DNA from: an uncultured Collinsella sp.
GTDB lineage: Bacteria > Actinomycetota > Coriobacteriia > Coriobacteriales > Coriobacteriaceae
Direction of reading: 5' to 3'
NCBI GenBank assembly: GCA_900539035.1
Contig: UQAU01000032.1
Location: 1 to 22,705, forward strand
Length of the DNA: 22,705 nucleotides
Positions 7,719-16,057 of the stretch are shown here, piece by piece. The notes under the pieces were generated by a model, which was not told the origin of the DNA, ran no database searches, and saw nothing but the letters and a program-made list of their open reading frames with translations. The position numbers were made by a program, and so were the translations under genes. Each line of letters starts with the position of its first letter. The stretch's first letter is position 1.

Positions 7719-8732
7719 ATGAGTGAATCGACTGCGGTGGAGGCGCCGGCGGCAAAGGAGCCGTTCTTTAAGATGTCCTCCATCCCGGGTGCCAATATTT
7801 TGGTGCCGCTTCTGTTGGGCTGCCTGCTCAACACGCTATTCCCCGATCTGTTCAAAACGCTCGGCAGCTTTACGCTTGGCATGACCCAGCAGGGTGCAAG
7901 CCCGCTCGTGGGCGCTTTTTTGCTCATCGTCGGTACGACGATTTCGTTTAAGAGTGCTCCTGCCGCCGCTGCCCGCGGTGCCATCATCATCGCTGTCAAG
8001 CAAATCGTGGTCGTTGCCGTGTCGCTGCTCATCCTTTATGTGTTCAACGACAACCTGTTTGGCATCTCTGCCATGGTGATGCTGGCGGCTTGCACCGGCG
8101 CCAACAACGCTATGTACGCTGGTCTGATGGGCACCATGGGCAATGAGGCCGAGCGTGGCGCTGTCGCAATCACCACGCTCGTTGTCGGCCCTCCGGTCAC
8201 GATGATCGTGCTCGGCGCTGCCGGCCAGGCTCCGATTGGCTGGTCGCTCGTGGGTGCCATCCTGCCGATCGTCGTCGGCATTATTCTGGGCAACCTCTTC
8301 CCCAGCTTTAAGAAGATGATGGCACCGGCACTTTCCGCCATCATTGTGCTCGTCTTCTTTGCCATGGGCTCGACCATGACCTTTGGCCAGCTCATTAATG
8401 GCGGTCTTCCCGGTATTCTGCTCGGCGTGATCTGCTCGGTGGTCTTTGCTATCCCCGTTATCGCGGTCGATAAACTCACGGGCGGTACGGGTGTCGCAGG
8501 TGCGGCCATTTCGAGCTGCGCCGGAGCCAATGTGGCCACGCCTGCTGCCATGGCAAGCGTCAACGGGGCCATGTACGGTGGCGCCGTGCTCGCGACGGCT
8601 ACGGCACAGGTTGCTGCCTGCGCAATCGTGACGGCTATTTTGACCCCGCTGGTCACCAGCTGGTGCTACAAGCATTTTGAGGGCCAGGGCAACAGCAAGG
8701 CAACGACCGACAAGGCCGCTGCAGCCGCCTAA
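7719..8732 (+). CDS. KDGT-family permease (2-keto-3-deoxygluconate transporter type)
   Basis: A 337-aa, very hydrophobic inner-membrane protein with about ten membrane segments, resembling the KDGT family (proton-coupled uptake of 2-keto-3-deoxygluconate in enterics). The family-like features are the two glycine/alanine-rich segments TGANNAMYAGLMG and SSCAGANVATPAAMASVNG. ATG 7719 is preceded by AAAGGAG at six bases, which decides the start over an in-frame ATG 21 bases upstream. Both ends (a short N-terminus and a Lys/Ala-rich C-terminal tail) look cytosolic. With the SDR gene upstream it may form a small sugar-acid uptake and oxidation unit. No KDG kinase or aldolase is in the window, so the actual substrate is open. 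A strong terminator follows. Confidence 0.82.
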   Translation: MSESTAVEAPAAKEPFFKMSSIPGANILVPLLLGCLLNTLFPDLFKTLGSFTLGMTQQGASPLVGAFLLIVGTTISFKSAPAAAARGAIIIAVKQIVVVAVSLLILYVFNDNLFGISAMVMLAACTGANNAMYAGLMGTMGNEAERGAVAITTLVVGPPVTMIVLGAAGQAPIGWSLVGAILPIVVGIILGNLFPSFKKMMAPALSAIIVLVFFAMGSTMTFGQLINGGLPGILLGVICSVVFAIPVIAVDKLTGGTGVAGAAISSCAGANVATPAAMASVNGAMYGGAVLATATAQVAACAIVTAILTPLVTSWCYKHFEGQGNSKATTDKAAAAA

Positions 8733-8770
8733 TGCCAAGCGGCAATCAAAGCTAAAAACTAGCTACGCCA

Positions 8771-8812
8771 CAGGGCCGCCACGGGGGATCCCGTGGCCGC
8801 CCTGCAGTTTCT
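8771..8812 (+). terminator. Terminator after the KDGT-type permease gene
   Basis: GC-rich arms 8771-8785 and 8790-8804 match at 14 of 15 positions around a GGAT loop, followed by CAGTTTCTG. The tail is only moderately U-rich, but stem strength and position support termination here. Its strength would insulate the pfl transcription unit that starts near 8975. Confidence 0.7.
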
Positions 8813-8838
8813 GTAGGGTCTCTGGGACACTTTACCCT
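8812..8838 (+). repeat. REP-like hairpin with GGGACA loop (copy F)
   Basis: AGGGT (8815-8819) and ACCCT (8834-8838) flank a 14-nt loop, ctctgggacacttt. GTAG sits at the 5' foot (8812-8815). The loop shares GGGACA followed by a TTTA-like end with copies B and C. The short arms make this a tentative member. Confidence 0.4.
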
Positions 8839-8941
8839 GCTAAAGCTGGCATAACAGCTAGAGCGAACGTCGTACAAAGGCAAGGAAAAATACCATACAA
8901 ATCGGTGAACGGTAGTTGTTCGCGCTCGCATTTCCTGCGGG

Positions 8942-8969
8942 TTTGTAAAAAACGCCCTTATGATATAAA
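8942..8969 (+). promoter_or_regulatory. pflB: Candidate pflB promoter with extended -10
   Basis: TG-A-TATAAA (8961-8969) is an extended -10 box. TTTGTA (8942-8947) lies 16 bp upstream as a weak -35. This would start a leader of about 220 nt before pflB, containing a small upstream reading frame and a hairpin at the ribosome binding site. The gene-free stretch 8733-9198 thus holds a terminator, a REP-like hairpin, this promoter and the leader. Confidence 0.55.
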
Positions 8970-9007
8970 AAAAGAAACATATAACAGCCCAGATGGAGAG
9001 GGTCGCT

Positions 9008-9052
9008 ATGTTATCCTTCTCAGCGGGTGAAATCTTGGGTTTTGGGTTGTAG
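9008..9052 (+). CDS. Possible 14-codon leader peptide upstream of pflB
   Basis: ATG 9008 opens a 14-codon frame (MLSFSAGEILGFGL) ending in TAG. It is preceded at five bases by GGAGAGGG (8995-9002), a better-placed ribosome binding site than that of pflB itself. It lies downstream of the candidate promoter and about 150 nt before pflB. The peptide is Gly/Leu-rich and has no run of regulatory amino acids, so classic attenuation is not obvious. It may be a chance frame; the Shine-Dalgarno sequence is the only support. Confidence 0.35.
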   Translation: MLSFSAGEILGFGL

Positions 9053-9175
9053 TTCCAAGGTGGACAAACGTTTTTCTCTGCACCAACGTGTGGTGAAGAA
9101 CGGAAGAAGCCGGTAGTGCAAACCGAAAATTCAAGAATTCAATAAGCAGCGGTGTGAGAGAGCGCCGCATTACAC

Positions 9176-9195
9176 GTAACTAGGAGCGTGGTTAC
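9176..9195 (+). promoter_or_regulatory. pflB ribosome binding site inside a small hairpin loop
   Basis: GTAAC (9176-9180) and GTTAC (9191-9195) can pair, leaving taggagcgtg in the loop. AGGAG in that loop is 12 bases from the pflB ATG in linear sequence, longer than usual. Folding of the 3' arm would shorten the effective distance. The stem is only 5 bp, so this is tentative. Confidence 0.35.
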
Positions 9196-9198
9196 ACA

Positions 9199-11250
<2,052 letters not shown>

Positions 11251-11251
11251 C

Positions 11252-11276
11252 TATTGTTAGTGCTATACTAACAATA
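11252..11276 (+). promoter_or_regulatory. 10-bp-arm palindrome containing an extended -10, between the two PFL genes
   Basis: Arms 11252-11261 and 11267-11276 are perfect 10-bp inverted repeats with a 5-nt centre. It starts just after the pflB stop. TG-C-TATACT (11261-11269) within it fits an extended -10 promoter. It could be an operator with an internal promoter for the small PFL gene, or an RNA hairpin in a joint transcript. No U-run follows. Confidence 0.5.
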
Positions 11277-11292
11277 ACGATTACTGATTAGT

Positions 11293-11312
11293 GCGCCGGT
11301 TTCGGCCGGCGC
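11293..11312 (+). other. GC-rich hairpin in the leader of the glycyl-radical gene
   Basis: GCGCCGG (11293-11299) pairs perfectly with CCGGCGC (11306-11312) around TTTCGG. It lies 9 nt before the ribosome binding site (GAAGGAG, about 11322-11328) of the small PFL gene. With no U-run after it, it is more likely a stabilising or processing structure than a terminator. Confidence 0.6.
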
Positions 11313-11335
11313 CTATTAATCGAAGGAGACACATT

Positions 11336-11587
11336 ATGAAGGTTTCTGAAGTTTCCGAGACCCAGGCCGATAACCTGGTCCACATGCTCGACGCTTACGC
11401 CGAGAAGGGTGGCCACCACCTGAACATCAACGTCTTCAACCGTGAGACGCTGCTCGACGCTCAGGCTCACCCCGAGAAGTACCCGCAGCTGACCATCCGC
11501 GTTTCCGGCTATGCCGTGAACTTCCACACGCTCACCAAGGAGCAGCAGGACGAGGTCATTGCGCGTACCTTCCACGACAAGTTCTAA
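11336..11587 (+). CDS. grcA: Separate glycyl-radical domain of pyruvate formate-lyase (GrcA/YfiD-like)
   Basis: An 83-aa protein equal to the missing C-terminus of PflB. The block HHLNINVFNRETLLDA corresponds to QHLNVNVMNREMLLDA of E. coli PflB. RVSGY (55-59) carries the radical site Gly58 (Gly734 in E. coli), and the tail LTKEQQDEVIARTF is conserved. In E. coli, GrcA/YfiD is a spare part that replaces the damaged domain of a full-length PFL. Here the large protein has no such domain, so this protein should be essential for activity and would be the substrate of PflA. ATG 11336 is preceded by GAAGGAG at a good distance. An in-frame GTG at 11291 is rejected because it lacks a binding site and falls within the hairpin. 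A separate gene allows it to be made in excess or replaced after oxygen cleavage. Confidence 0.93.
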   Translation: MKVSEVSETQADNLVHMLDAYAEKGGHHLNINVFNRETLLDAQAHPEKYPQLTIRVSGYAVNFHTLTKEQQDEVIARTFHDKF

Positions 11588-11610
11588 AGGGGTTTAACTC
11601 CCGCAGGATC

Positions 11611-11738
11611 GCCGGGCCGCTTTGGGTTACTTTCCAAAACGTCCTCGGACATGCAAAGGGCTCCGCTGCGCGCTTCACGCGGCGGAGCCCTTTGCGTCCT
11701 GCGGAAATGTTTTGGAAAGTAACCCAAAGCGGCCCGGC
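11611..11738. repeat. Large concentric palindrome with perfect 30-bp outer arms
   Basis: Outer arms 11611-11640 and 11709-11738 are exactly complementary over 30 bp. Inside, 11653-11666 and 11682-11695 form a second perfect 14-bp stem with the same centre (near 11674), extendable by a G-U pair and three more pairs. Further out, CAGGATC (about 11604-11610) and GGTCCTG partly pair too. As RNA this gives one long rod of about 130 nt. It lies 23 bp after the glycyl-radical gene and could end or protect that mRNA, but there is no U-run. The symmetry suggests a palindromic mobile repeat. The gene-free stretch 11588-11888 holds this element plus the lacI promoter region. Confidence 0.85.
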
Positions 11739-11856
11739 GGGGGTCCTGTGTAGTCACCCTTTAGGCGGAACTCTCCTAATTATTTGGATGAGTCGTTTAC
11801 TTACTTGTGCTGTTACCGTCTTCCCGCTGTTGTTGGGGTATGCTTTGTTCGTATGT

Positions 11857-11869
11857 AAACGTTTGACAT
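11857..11869 (+). promoter_or_regulatory. Operator-like site in front of lacI (copy 1)
   Basis: AAACGTTTGACAT, with the central CG typical of LacI-family operators. It lies 20 bp before the lacI start and downstream of a possible -10 (TATGCT, 11839-11844). The same 13-mer recurs exactly in front of the GH32-like gene at 13006, which suggests autoregulation by the local LacI protein. Confidence 0.7.
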
Positions 11870-11888
11870 GTTGATGGGGGAGGGTGCT

Positions 11889-12899
11889 ATGGCTCGCGAG
11901 GGCGCTCGTTCTAAGGATTCTGCTAAGCCTGGCATCAAGGAAGTTGCAGCGGTGGCGGGGGTTTCGCCTACTACGGTATCTCGCGTGCTTAATAATCGCG
12001 GCTATATTAGCCAAGAGACCCGCGATAAGGTCCATGCCGCGATGGAGCGCATCAACTATACGCCCAACGATATCGCCCGTGCCATGCTCAACGGTCGCCT
12101 GAACCTTATCGGTATGATCGTTCCCCTTGTGAGCAGCCCGTTCCATGCTCAGGTTGTGCAGGCGGTCGAGCGCACGTTAGCGGAAAACGGCTTTAAGATG
12201 TTGCTGTGCAACAGCGCCAATCGACCCGATCTTGAGCGTTCCTATATTGACATGCTCCGCCGCAATATGGTCGACGGCGTCATCGTCAACTCCCTCAATA
12301 TCGGTGCCGAGGCATATGCCGAGATGGGCTTGAGCCTGGTTGGCATCGACTGCGATCTTGGCGAGGGCTCTGTCCAGATTGCAAGTGACAGCTATGGCAT
12401 TGGCGAGCTCGCCACGCGCCGTCTGATTGATGACGGCTGCAGGCGTATCCTGTGCCTGCGCAGCAATAGCCGCATGCGCATGCCTGCCAATAAGCGTACC
12501 GATGCCTACCTCGATGTTGTTGAGCAGGCCGGTTTGTCCGCGCTTGTCCGTGAGGTTGAGTTCGTTAAGCCCGACGACGAAAAGGGCGCGGTCGTTGCGA
12601 AGATCCTCGATGAGAACCCCGATATTGACGGCATCTTTGCGGGAGACGATACGATGGCGGCCATCTGTCTCAACGTGATGAAGCAGCGCGGCTTGAGCGC
12701 TCCAGACGATATTAAGGTCGTGGGCGCGGATGGTGCCCGCCGAACTATGACGTTTATGCCTGACTTAACAACCGTACGTCAAGATATCGATCGCATCGGA
12801 GAGCTCGCGGCGCAATCCATCATCGCTCTTATTAACGGCGATAATCCCGAATCGAATATCAAGCTCCCCGTTGAACTCATTGAGGGCAAAACCGCATAG
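11889..12899 (+). CDS. LacI-family regulator of the sucrose/fructoside genes
   Basis: A 336-aa repressor. The N-terminal helix-turn-helix with hinge helix is at about 16-60, with IKEVAAVAGVSPTTVSRVLN as the LacI signature. A periplasmic-binding-protein-like sugar domain follows, starting with LIGMIVPLVSSPFHAQVVQ and containing GIFAGDDTMAAICL. ATG 11889 is chosen because GGGGGAGGG lies five bases upstream and because an earlier in-frame ATG (11868) falls inside the operator. The gene sits directly before a GH32-like hydrolase, a sugar PTS and a second GH32 gene. Operator-like repeats occur both before it and before the hydrolase, so it probably represses itself and that operon until a sugar or sugar phosphate binds. 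The inducer is not determinable from sequence. Confidence 0.93.
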   Translation: MAREGARSKDSAKPGIKEVAAVAGVSPTTVSRVLNNRGYISQETRDKVHAAMERINYTPNDIARAMLNGRLNLIGMIVPLVSSPFHAQVVQAVERTLAENGFKMLLCNSANRPDLERSYIDMLRRNMVDGVIVNSLNIGAEAYAEMGLSLVGIDCDLGEGSVQIASDSYGIGELATRRLIDDGCRRILCLRSNSRMRMPANKRTDAYLDVVEQAGLSALVREVEFVKPDDEKGAVVAKILDENPDIDGIFAGDDTMAAICLNVMKQRGLSAPDDIKVVGADGARRTMTFMPDLTTVRQDIDRIGELAAQSIIALINGDNPESNIKLPVELIEGKTA

Positions 12900-12952
12900 T
12901 TCATCCCGTGCCAAAAGAATTCCTCAAACGCCTCTGATGACCGTTCACCGGC

Positions 12953-12967
12953 ATATGTCAACCGTTT
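12953..12967 (-). promoter_or_regulatory. Operator-like site, inverted (copy 2)
   Basis: On the minus strand this reads AAACGGTTGACATAT, matching the downstream copies except at one central base. It lies about 50 bp upstream of the tandem pair. An inverted distal site would suit DNA looping by a LacI tetramer or cooperative binding. Confidence 0.6.
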
Positions 12968-13003
12968 GCCGACGACTGGAACTGCGAAAAGACGTATTGG
13001 TGT

Positions 13004-13037
13004 GAAAACGTTTGACATATGAAAACGATTGACATAT
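13004..13037 (+). promoter_or_regulatory. Tandem operators and promoter of the GH32-PTS-GH32 operon (copies 3 and 4)
   Basis: GAAAACGTTTGACATAT (13004-13020) is immediately followed by GAAAACGATTGACATAT (13021-13037), a 17-bp direct repeat with one difference. Each contains TTGACA, a perfect -35. TTGACA at 13012-13017 with TATCTT at 13035-13040 gives a 17-bp spacer. A TAGTAT at 13056-13061 is an alternative -10, with a less favourable 21-bp spacer from the second TTGACA. Operators that include the -35 imply repression by blocking polymerase. The similarity to catabolite-response (cre) sequences means CcpA-like control is an alternative. Confidence 0.75.
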
Positions 13038-13082
13038 CTTGCCATTGTACCGAGTTAGTATGTCGTGGAAAGGAAGTCTCGG

Positions 13083-14465
13083 ATGCACAAGGTGTATTAC
13101 CAGCCTGAGGGAATTTGGGTAGGCGACATCATGCCGTACGGCGAGGACGGCACGTTCTATCTCTATCATCAGCGTGACACGCGTAACCCCGAACCTTTCG
13201 GAGAGCCGTTTGGCTGGGCACTCGCTACGACCAAGGATTTCGTCAACTACAAGGACTTTGGCGAGAGCCTTGAGCGCGGCGGCGACGAGGAAGTCGACCA
13301 GTACATTTATGCCGGCACGGTGTTTAAGGTGGGCGACAAGTACCATGCGCTCTACACTGGTTGCAATCGCGATAAGGTCCGCGCACGTTTGATGAAGCAG
13401 GTTCTTCTTCATGCAACGAGCGACGACGCCGTCAAGTGGGAGAAGAACATCGCCGAGACGCTGCTTCCGCCCCAGGAGGGTTACGATGACCGCAACTGGC
13501 GCGATCCCTTTGTGCTTTGGGATGAGGAGAACGAAGAGTACATGCTCATCCTCGGCACGCGTGTGGGCGAGGACAAGCGTCTGATGACCGGCCGCCTGGT
13601 CAAGTTCACCTCCAAGGATCTGACCAACTGGGAGTTCCAGGGCGACTGGTGGAACCCGGGCCTGTACACCATGTTTGAGATGCCTGATCTCTTTAAGATG
13701 GGCGACTGGTGGTACCTCGTCTTTTCCGAGTACAGCGACGGCAACAAGACCCGTTACCGCATGTCCAAGTCCATCAACGGTCCTTGGATTACCCCCGCTG
13801 ACGACTCCTTCGACGGCCGCGCGTACTACGCCGCTCGCACCGCATTCGATGGCGAGCGTCGCGTTCTCTTTGGTTGGGTTCCTACGCGTGACGAGGGCGG
13901 CGACCCCAGCTCTTACCTATGGGGTGGCACCTTTATGCCCCTCGAGATCGTTCAGCGTGCCGACGGAACGCTCGGCACCAAGCTCCCCGACAGCATGCTT
14001 GGCGCCTTTGGCGAGGCTAAGGCAGTCGAGACCTTTGAGCTTTCCTGCGAGTCGGGCAAGGTCGAGCAGGTGCTCGCCGCAGATGCCGGCTCCACCTACT
14101 TGCTCGATGCCGACATTGAGCTCGGCGGTAACGCTGCCGGCTTCTCGGTCAAGTTCGCCGAGGACGCCGAGACCGGTCTTGCCTATGAGTTCCGCGCCAA
14201 CCTGCGCGAGGGCAAGCTCGAGTTCACGCCGGCTCCCCAGTACCCGTGGTTCCAGGTCAACAACATGGGCCTCGAGCGTCCGTTGTTCTTTAAGGGCGAG
14301 GGCACTCACCATGTGCGTCTGGTCGTCGACGACGACATCGCGACCATCTTTGTCGATGACGTTGCGCTCAACGCTCGCTTCTGCAACAAGCAGGGCCAGG
14401 GTGTGGCGCTTACCGTCACTGACGGTGCGCTCAAGTGCGCAAACGCAACGATCGCGTCTCTGTAG
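13083..14465 (+). CDS. GH32-like glycoside hydrolase with variant catalytic motifs
   Basis: A 460-aa cytosolic protein (no signal peptide) with a five-bladed-propeller type hydrolase domain and a C-terminal beta-sandwich-like domain (about 310-460). The three carboxylates of GH32/GH68-type enzymes can be placed. Asp15 in WVGDIMPY stands where canonical enzymes have W-x-N-D-P-N, Asp141 is in WRDPFV, and Glu199 in FEMPDLF replaces the usual E-C-P. The nucleophile and acid/base motifs are therefore both altered, which suggests a different fructoside or a related furanoside. The gene is first in an operon with a sugar PTS and a canonical GH32 enzyme, behind LacI-type operators. The ATG at 13083 is chosen over an upstream GTG (13065) because AAAGGAAG lies between them at the right distance. 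GH43-like activity cannot be excluded. Confidence 0.82.
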   Translation: MHKVYYQPEGIWVGDIMPYGEDGTFYLYHQRDTRNPEPFGEPFGWALATTKDFVNYKDFGESLERGGDEEVDQYIYAGTVFKVGDKYHALYTGCNRDKVRARLMKQVLLHATSDDAVKWEKNIAETLLPPQEGYDDRNWRDPFVLWDEENEEYMLILGTRVGEDKRLMTGRLVKFTSKDLTNWEFQGDWWNPGLYTMFEMPDLFKMGDWWYLVFSEYSDGNKTRYRMSKSINGPWITPADDSFDGRAYYAARTAFDGERRVLFGWVPTRDEGGDPSSYLWGGTFMPLEIVQRADGTLGTKLPDSMLGAFGEAKAVETFELSCESGKVEQVLAADAGSTYLLDADIELGGNAAGFSVKFAEDAETGLAYEFRANLREGKLEFTPAPQYPWFQVNNMGLERPLFFKGEGTHHVRLVVDDDIATIFVDDVALNARFCNKQGQGVALTVTDGALKCANATIASL

Positions 14466-14510
14466 CGGCAACGAACCGTTTTATGATTTAGAAAAGGAAT
14501 GGAGAGGAAC

Positions 14511-15962
14511 ATGGACTACAAGGCAGTGTCCCAGCAAGTCGTCGACAACGTCGGCGGACTGGAGAACATCGAGGGCGCCACGCATTGCGTGACCCGTCTG
14601 CGTCTGGTGCTCAAGGATACGAGCAAATACAACAAGGCCGAGCTCGAGAACATCGATGGCGTCAAGGGCGTGCTGTACAACAGCGGCCAGCTCATGATCA
14701 TCTTCGGTACCGGTACCGTCAACAAGGTTTACGATGAGTTTATGGCTCTGACGGGCGTTAAGGAGATCAGTGCTTCCGAGGTCAAGGGCGCCGAGGCGGA
14801 CAAGAAGGGCAAGTTCTTCTCGGTCCTCAAGGTATTCTCGGACATCTTTATCCCCATCATTCCCGCCTTCGTCGGCGCTGCAATCATCATCGGCCTTAAG
14901 TCGTTGATCGTTGCCAACGGCCTCTTTGGCATGGAAGGCAGCCTCGCCGATCACAGCGAGTTCCTCAAGAACCTCGCAAGCTTCTTTGCCATTATCGCCA
15001 CCACGTTCGACTACCTGCCTGTCCTGGTTATGTACAGCGCGGTCAAGCGTTTTGGCGGTAACCCGATCCTGGGCATCCTCGTCGGTATCGTCATGGTTCA
15101 CCCGAGCCTTATGAACCGCAACACGTTCGTTATGGACCCGACGGGTGCTGAGTACTGGAACTTCGGTCCGCTATCCATTCCCATGGTTGCTTTCCAGGGC
15201 GGTGTGTTCCCCGCAATCCTGACTGCCTGGTTTATGGCCAAGGTCGAAAAGATTGCCCAGAAGTACATCCCCGAGGTCGTTTCGTTCGTCTTTGTCCCGA
15301 CCGTTACCCTGATTCTTGCTAACGTCGCCCTGTTCACCGTGTTCGGCCCGCTCGGCAACCTGATCGGCGATGTCCTCGCCGGCGTAATCGATATCCTGTA
15401 CAACAGGATGGGCGTCTTTGGTGCCTTTGTCTTCGCCGCGTTCCTGCAGCCGCTTGTCGTTACCGGTACGCATCAGTTCATCCAGGGTATCGAGGCAAAC
15501 CTTGTTGCCACGACTGGCTTCAACTACATCCAGGCCATCTGGTCGGTTTCCATCATCGCCCAGGGCGGCGGCGCCATCGGCATGTACCTCATTCACAAGA
15601 AGCATTCCAAAGAGCGCAACATTTGCATGTCGTCCTTTATCCCGACGCTGGTCGGAATCTCCGAGCCCGCTATCTTTGCTGCAAACATGCGCTACTCGAT
15701 TATTCCGTTCATCTGCGCATGCATCGGTGCAGGCTGCGGCGGTGCCTTCGTCAAGCTCTTTGAGGTGCGCGCTATCGGTCAGGGTCTGACCGGCGTGCTT
15801 GGCCTGCTCATCGTCACGCCCGAGACCCTCGTGTGGTATGTGGCTGGCAATCTCATCGCCTTTATCGTGCCGATCGTCTTGATCTTTGCCTACAACAAGG
15901 CAAAGGGCGTGCCGACCACCGATGAAGAGGGCGCTGGCGCAGGCTTCGATGTCAGCTTCTAG
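14511..15962 (+). CDS. PTS sugar permease, EIIBC (sucrose/trehalose-type glucose superfamily)
   Basis: Takes up and phosphorylates a disaccharide across the cytoplasmic membrane. In the 483-aa protein the EIIB domain is N-terminal (1-85), with phosphorylation site Cys26 in ATHCVTRLRL. The EIIC membrane domain runs from about 105 to 470 and contains the GISEPAIFA motif typical of this superfamily. No EIIA domain is attached and none is encoded nearby, so it must borrow a glucose-type EIIA from elsewhere. With a sucrose-6-phosphate hydrolase gene next to it, sucrose is the likeliest substrate; trehalose-type permeases look similar. Two in-frame starts exist. ATG 14511 gives the standard MDYKAV-type N-terminus, while 14499 would add four residues. 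The Shine-Dalgarno spacing is imperfect for both. Confidence 0.9.
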   Translation: MDYKAVSQQVVDNVGGLENIEGATHCVTRLRLVLKDTSKYNKAELENIDGVKGVLYNSGQLMIIFGTGTVNKVYDEFMALTGVKEISASEVKGAEADKKGKFFSVLKVFSDIFIPIIPAFVGAAIIIGLKSLIVANGLFGMEGSLADHSEFLKNLASFFAIIATTFDYLPVLVMYSAVKRFGGNPILGILVGIVMVHPSLMNRNTFVMDPTGAEYWNFGPLSIPMVAFQGGVFPAILTAWFMAKVEKIAQKYIPEVVSFVFVPTVTLILANVALFTVFGPLGNLIGDVLAGVIDILYNRMGVFGAFVFAAFLQPLVVTGTHQFIQGIEANLVATTGFNYIQAIWSVSIIAQGGGAIGMYLIHKKHSKERNICMSSFIPTLVGISEPAIFAANMRYSIIPFICACIGAGCGGAFVKLFEVRAIGQGLTGVLGLLIVTPETLVWYVAGNLIAFIVPIVLIFAYNKAKGVPTTDEEGAGAGFDVSF

Positions 15963-16001
15963 TTGAGCCATTCAGTGCAATGTGCGGATAAGTCCATTTG
16001 A

Positions 16002-16039
16002 GGAAGGGCGTTCGGCTCGTGTGAGTCGGGCGTCCTTCC
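16002..16039 (+). other. 17-bp RNA hairpin between PTS and scrB, all differences G-U compatible
   Basis: Arms 16002-16018 and 16023-16039 pair at all 17 positions around a GTGT loop; thirteen are Watson-Crick and four are G-U on the plus strand. On the opposite strand those four would be A-C mismatches, so the structure belongs to the operon mRNA. It starts 39 nt after the PTS stop and ends 18 nt before scrB. No U-run follows. It may stabilise the upstream mRNA or set the ratio of permease to hydrolase. Confidence 0.7.
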
Positions 16040-16057
16040 CTATAGACGAGAAAGTCA

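Noticed and set aside
13004..13037. Reading the tandem sites as catabolite-response (cre) elements
   Set aside because: They resemble cre only partly, and an identical 13-mer stands before the adjacent lacI gene, so a local LacI operator is the simpler reading. Kept as an alternative only.
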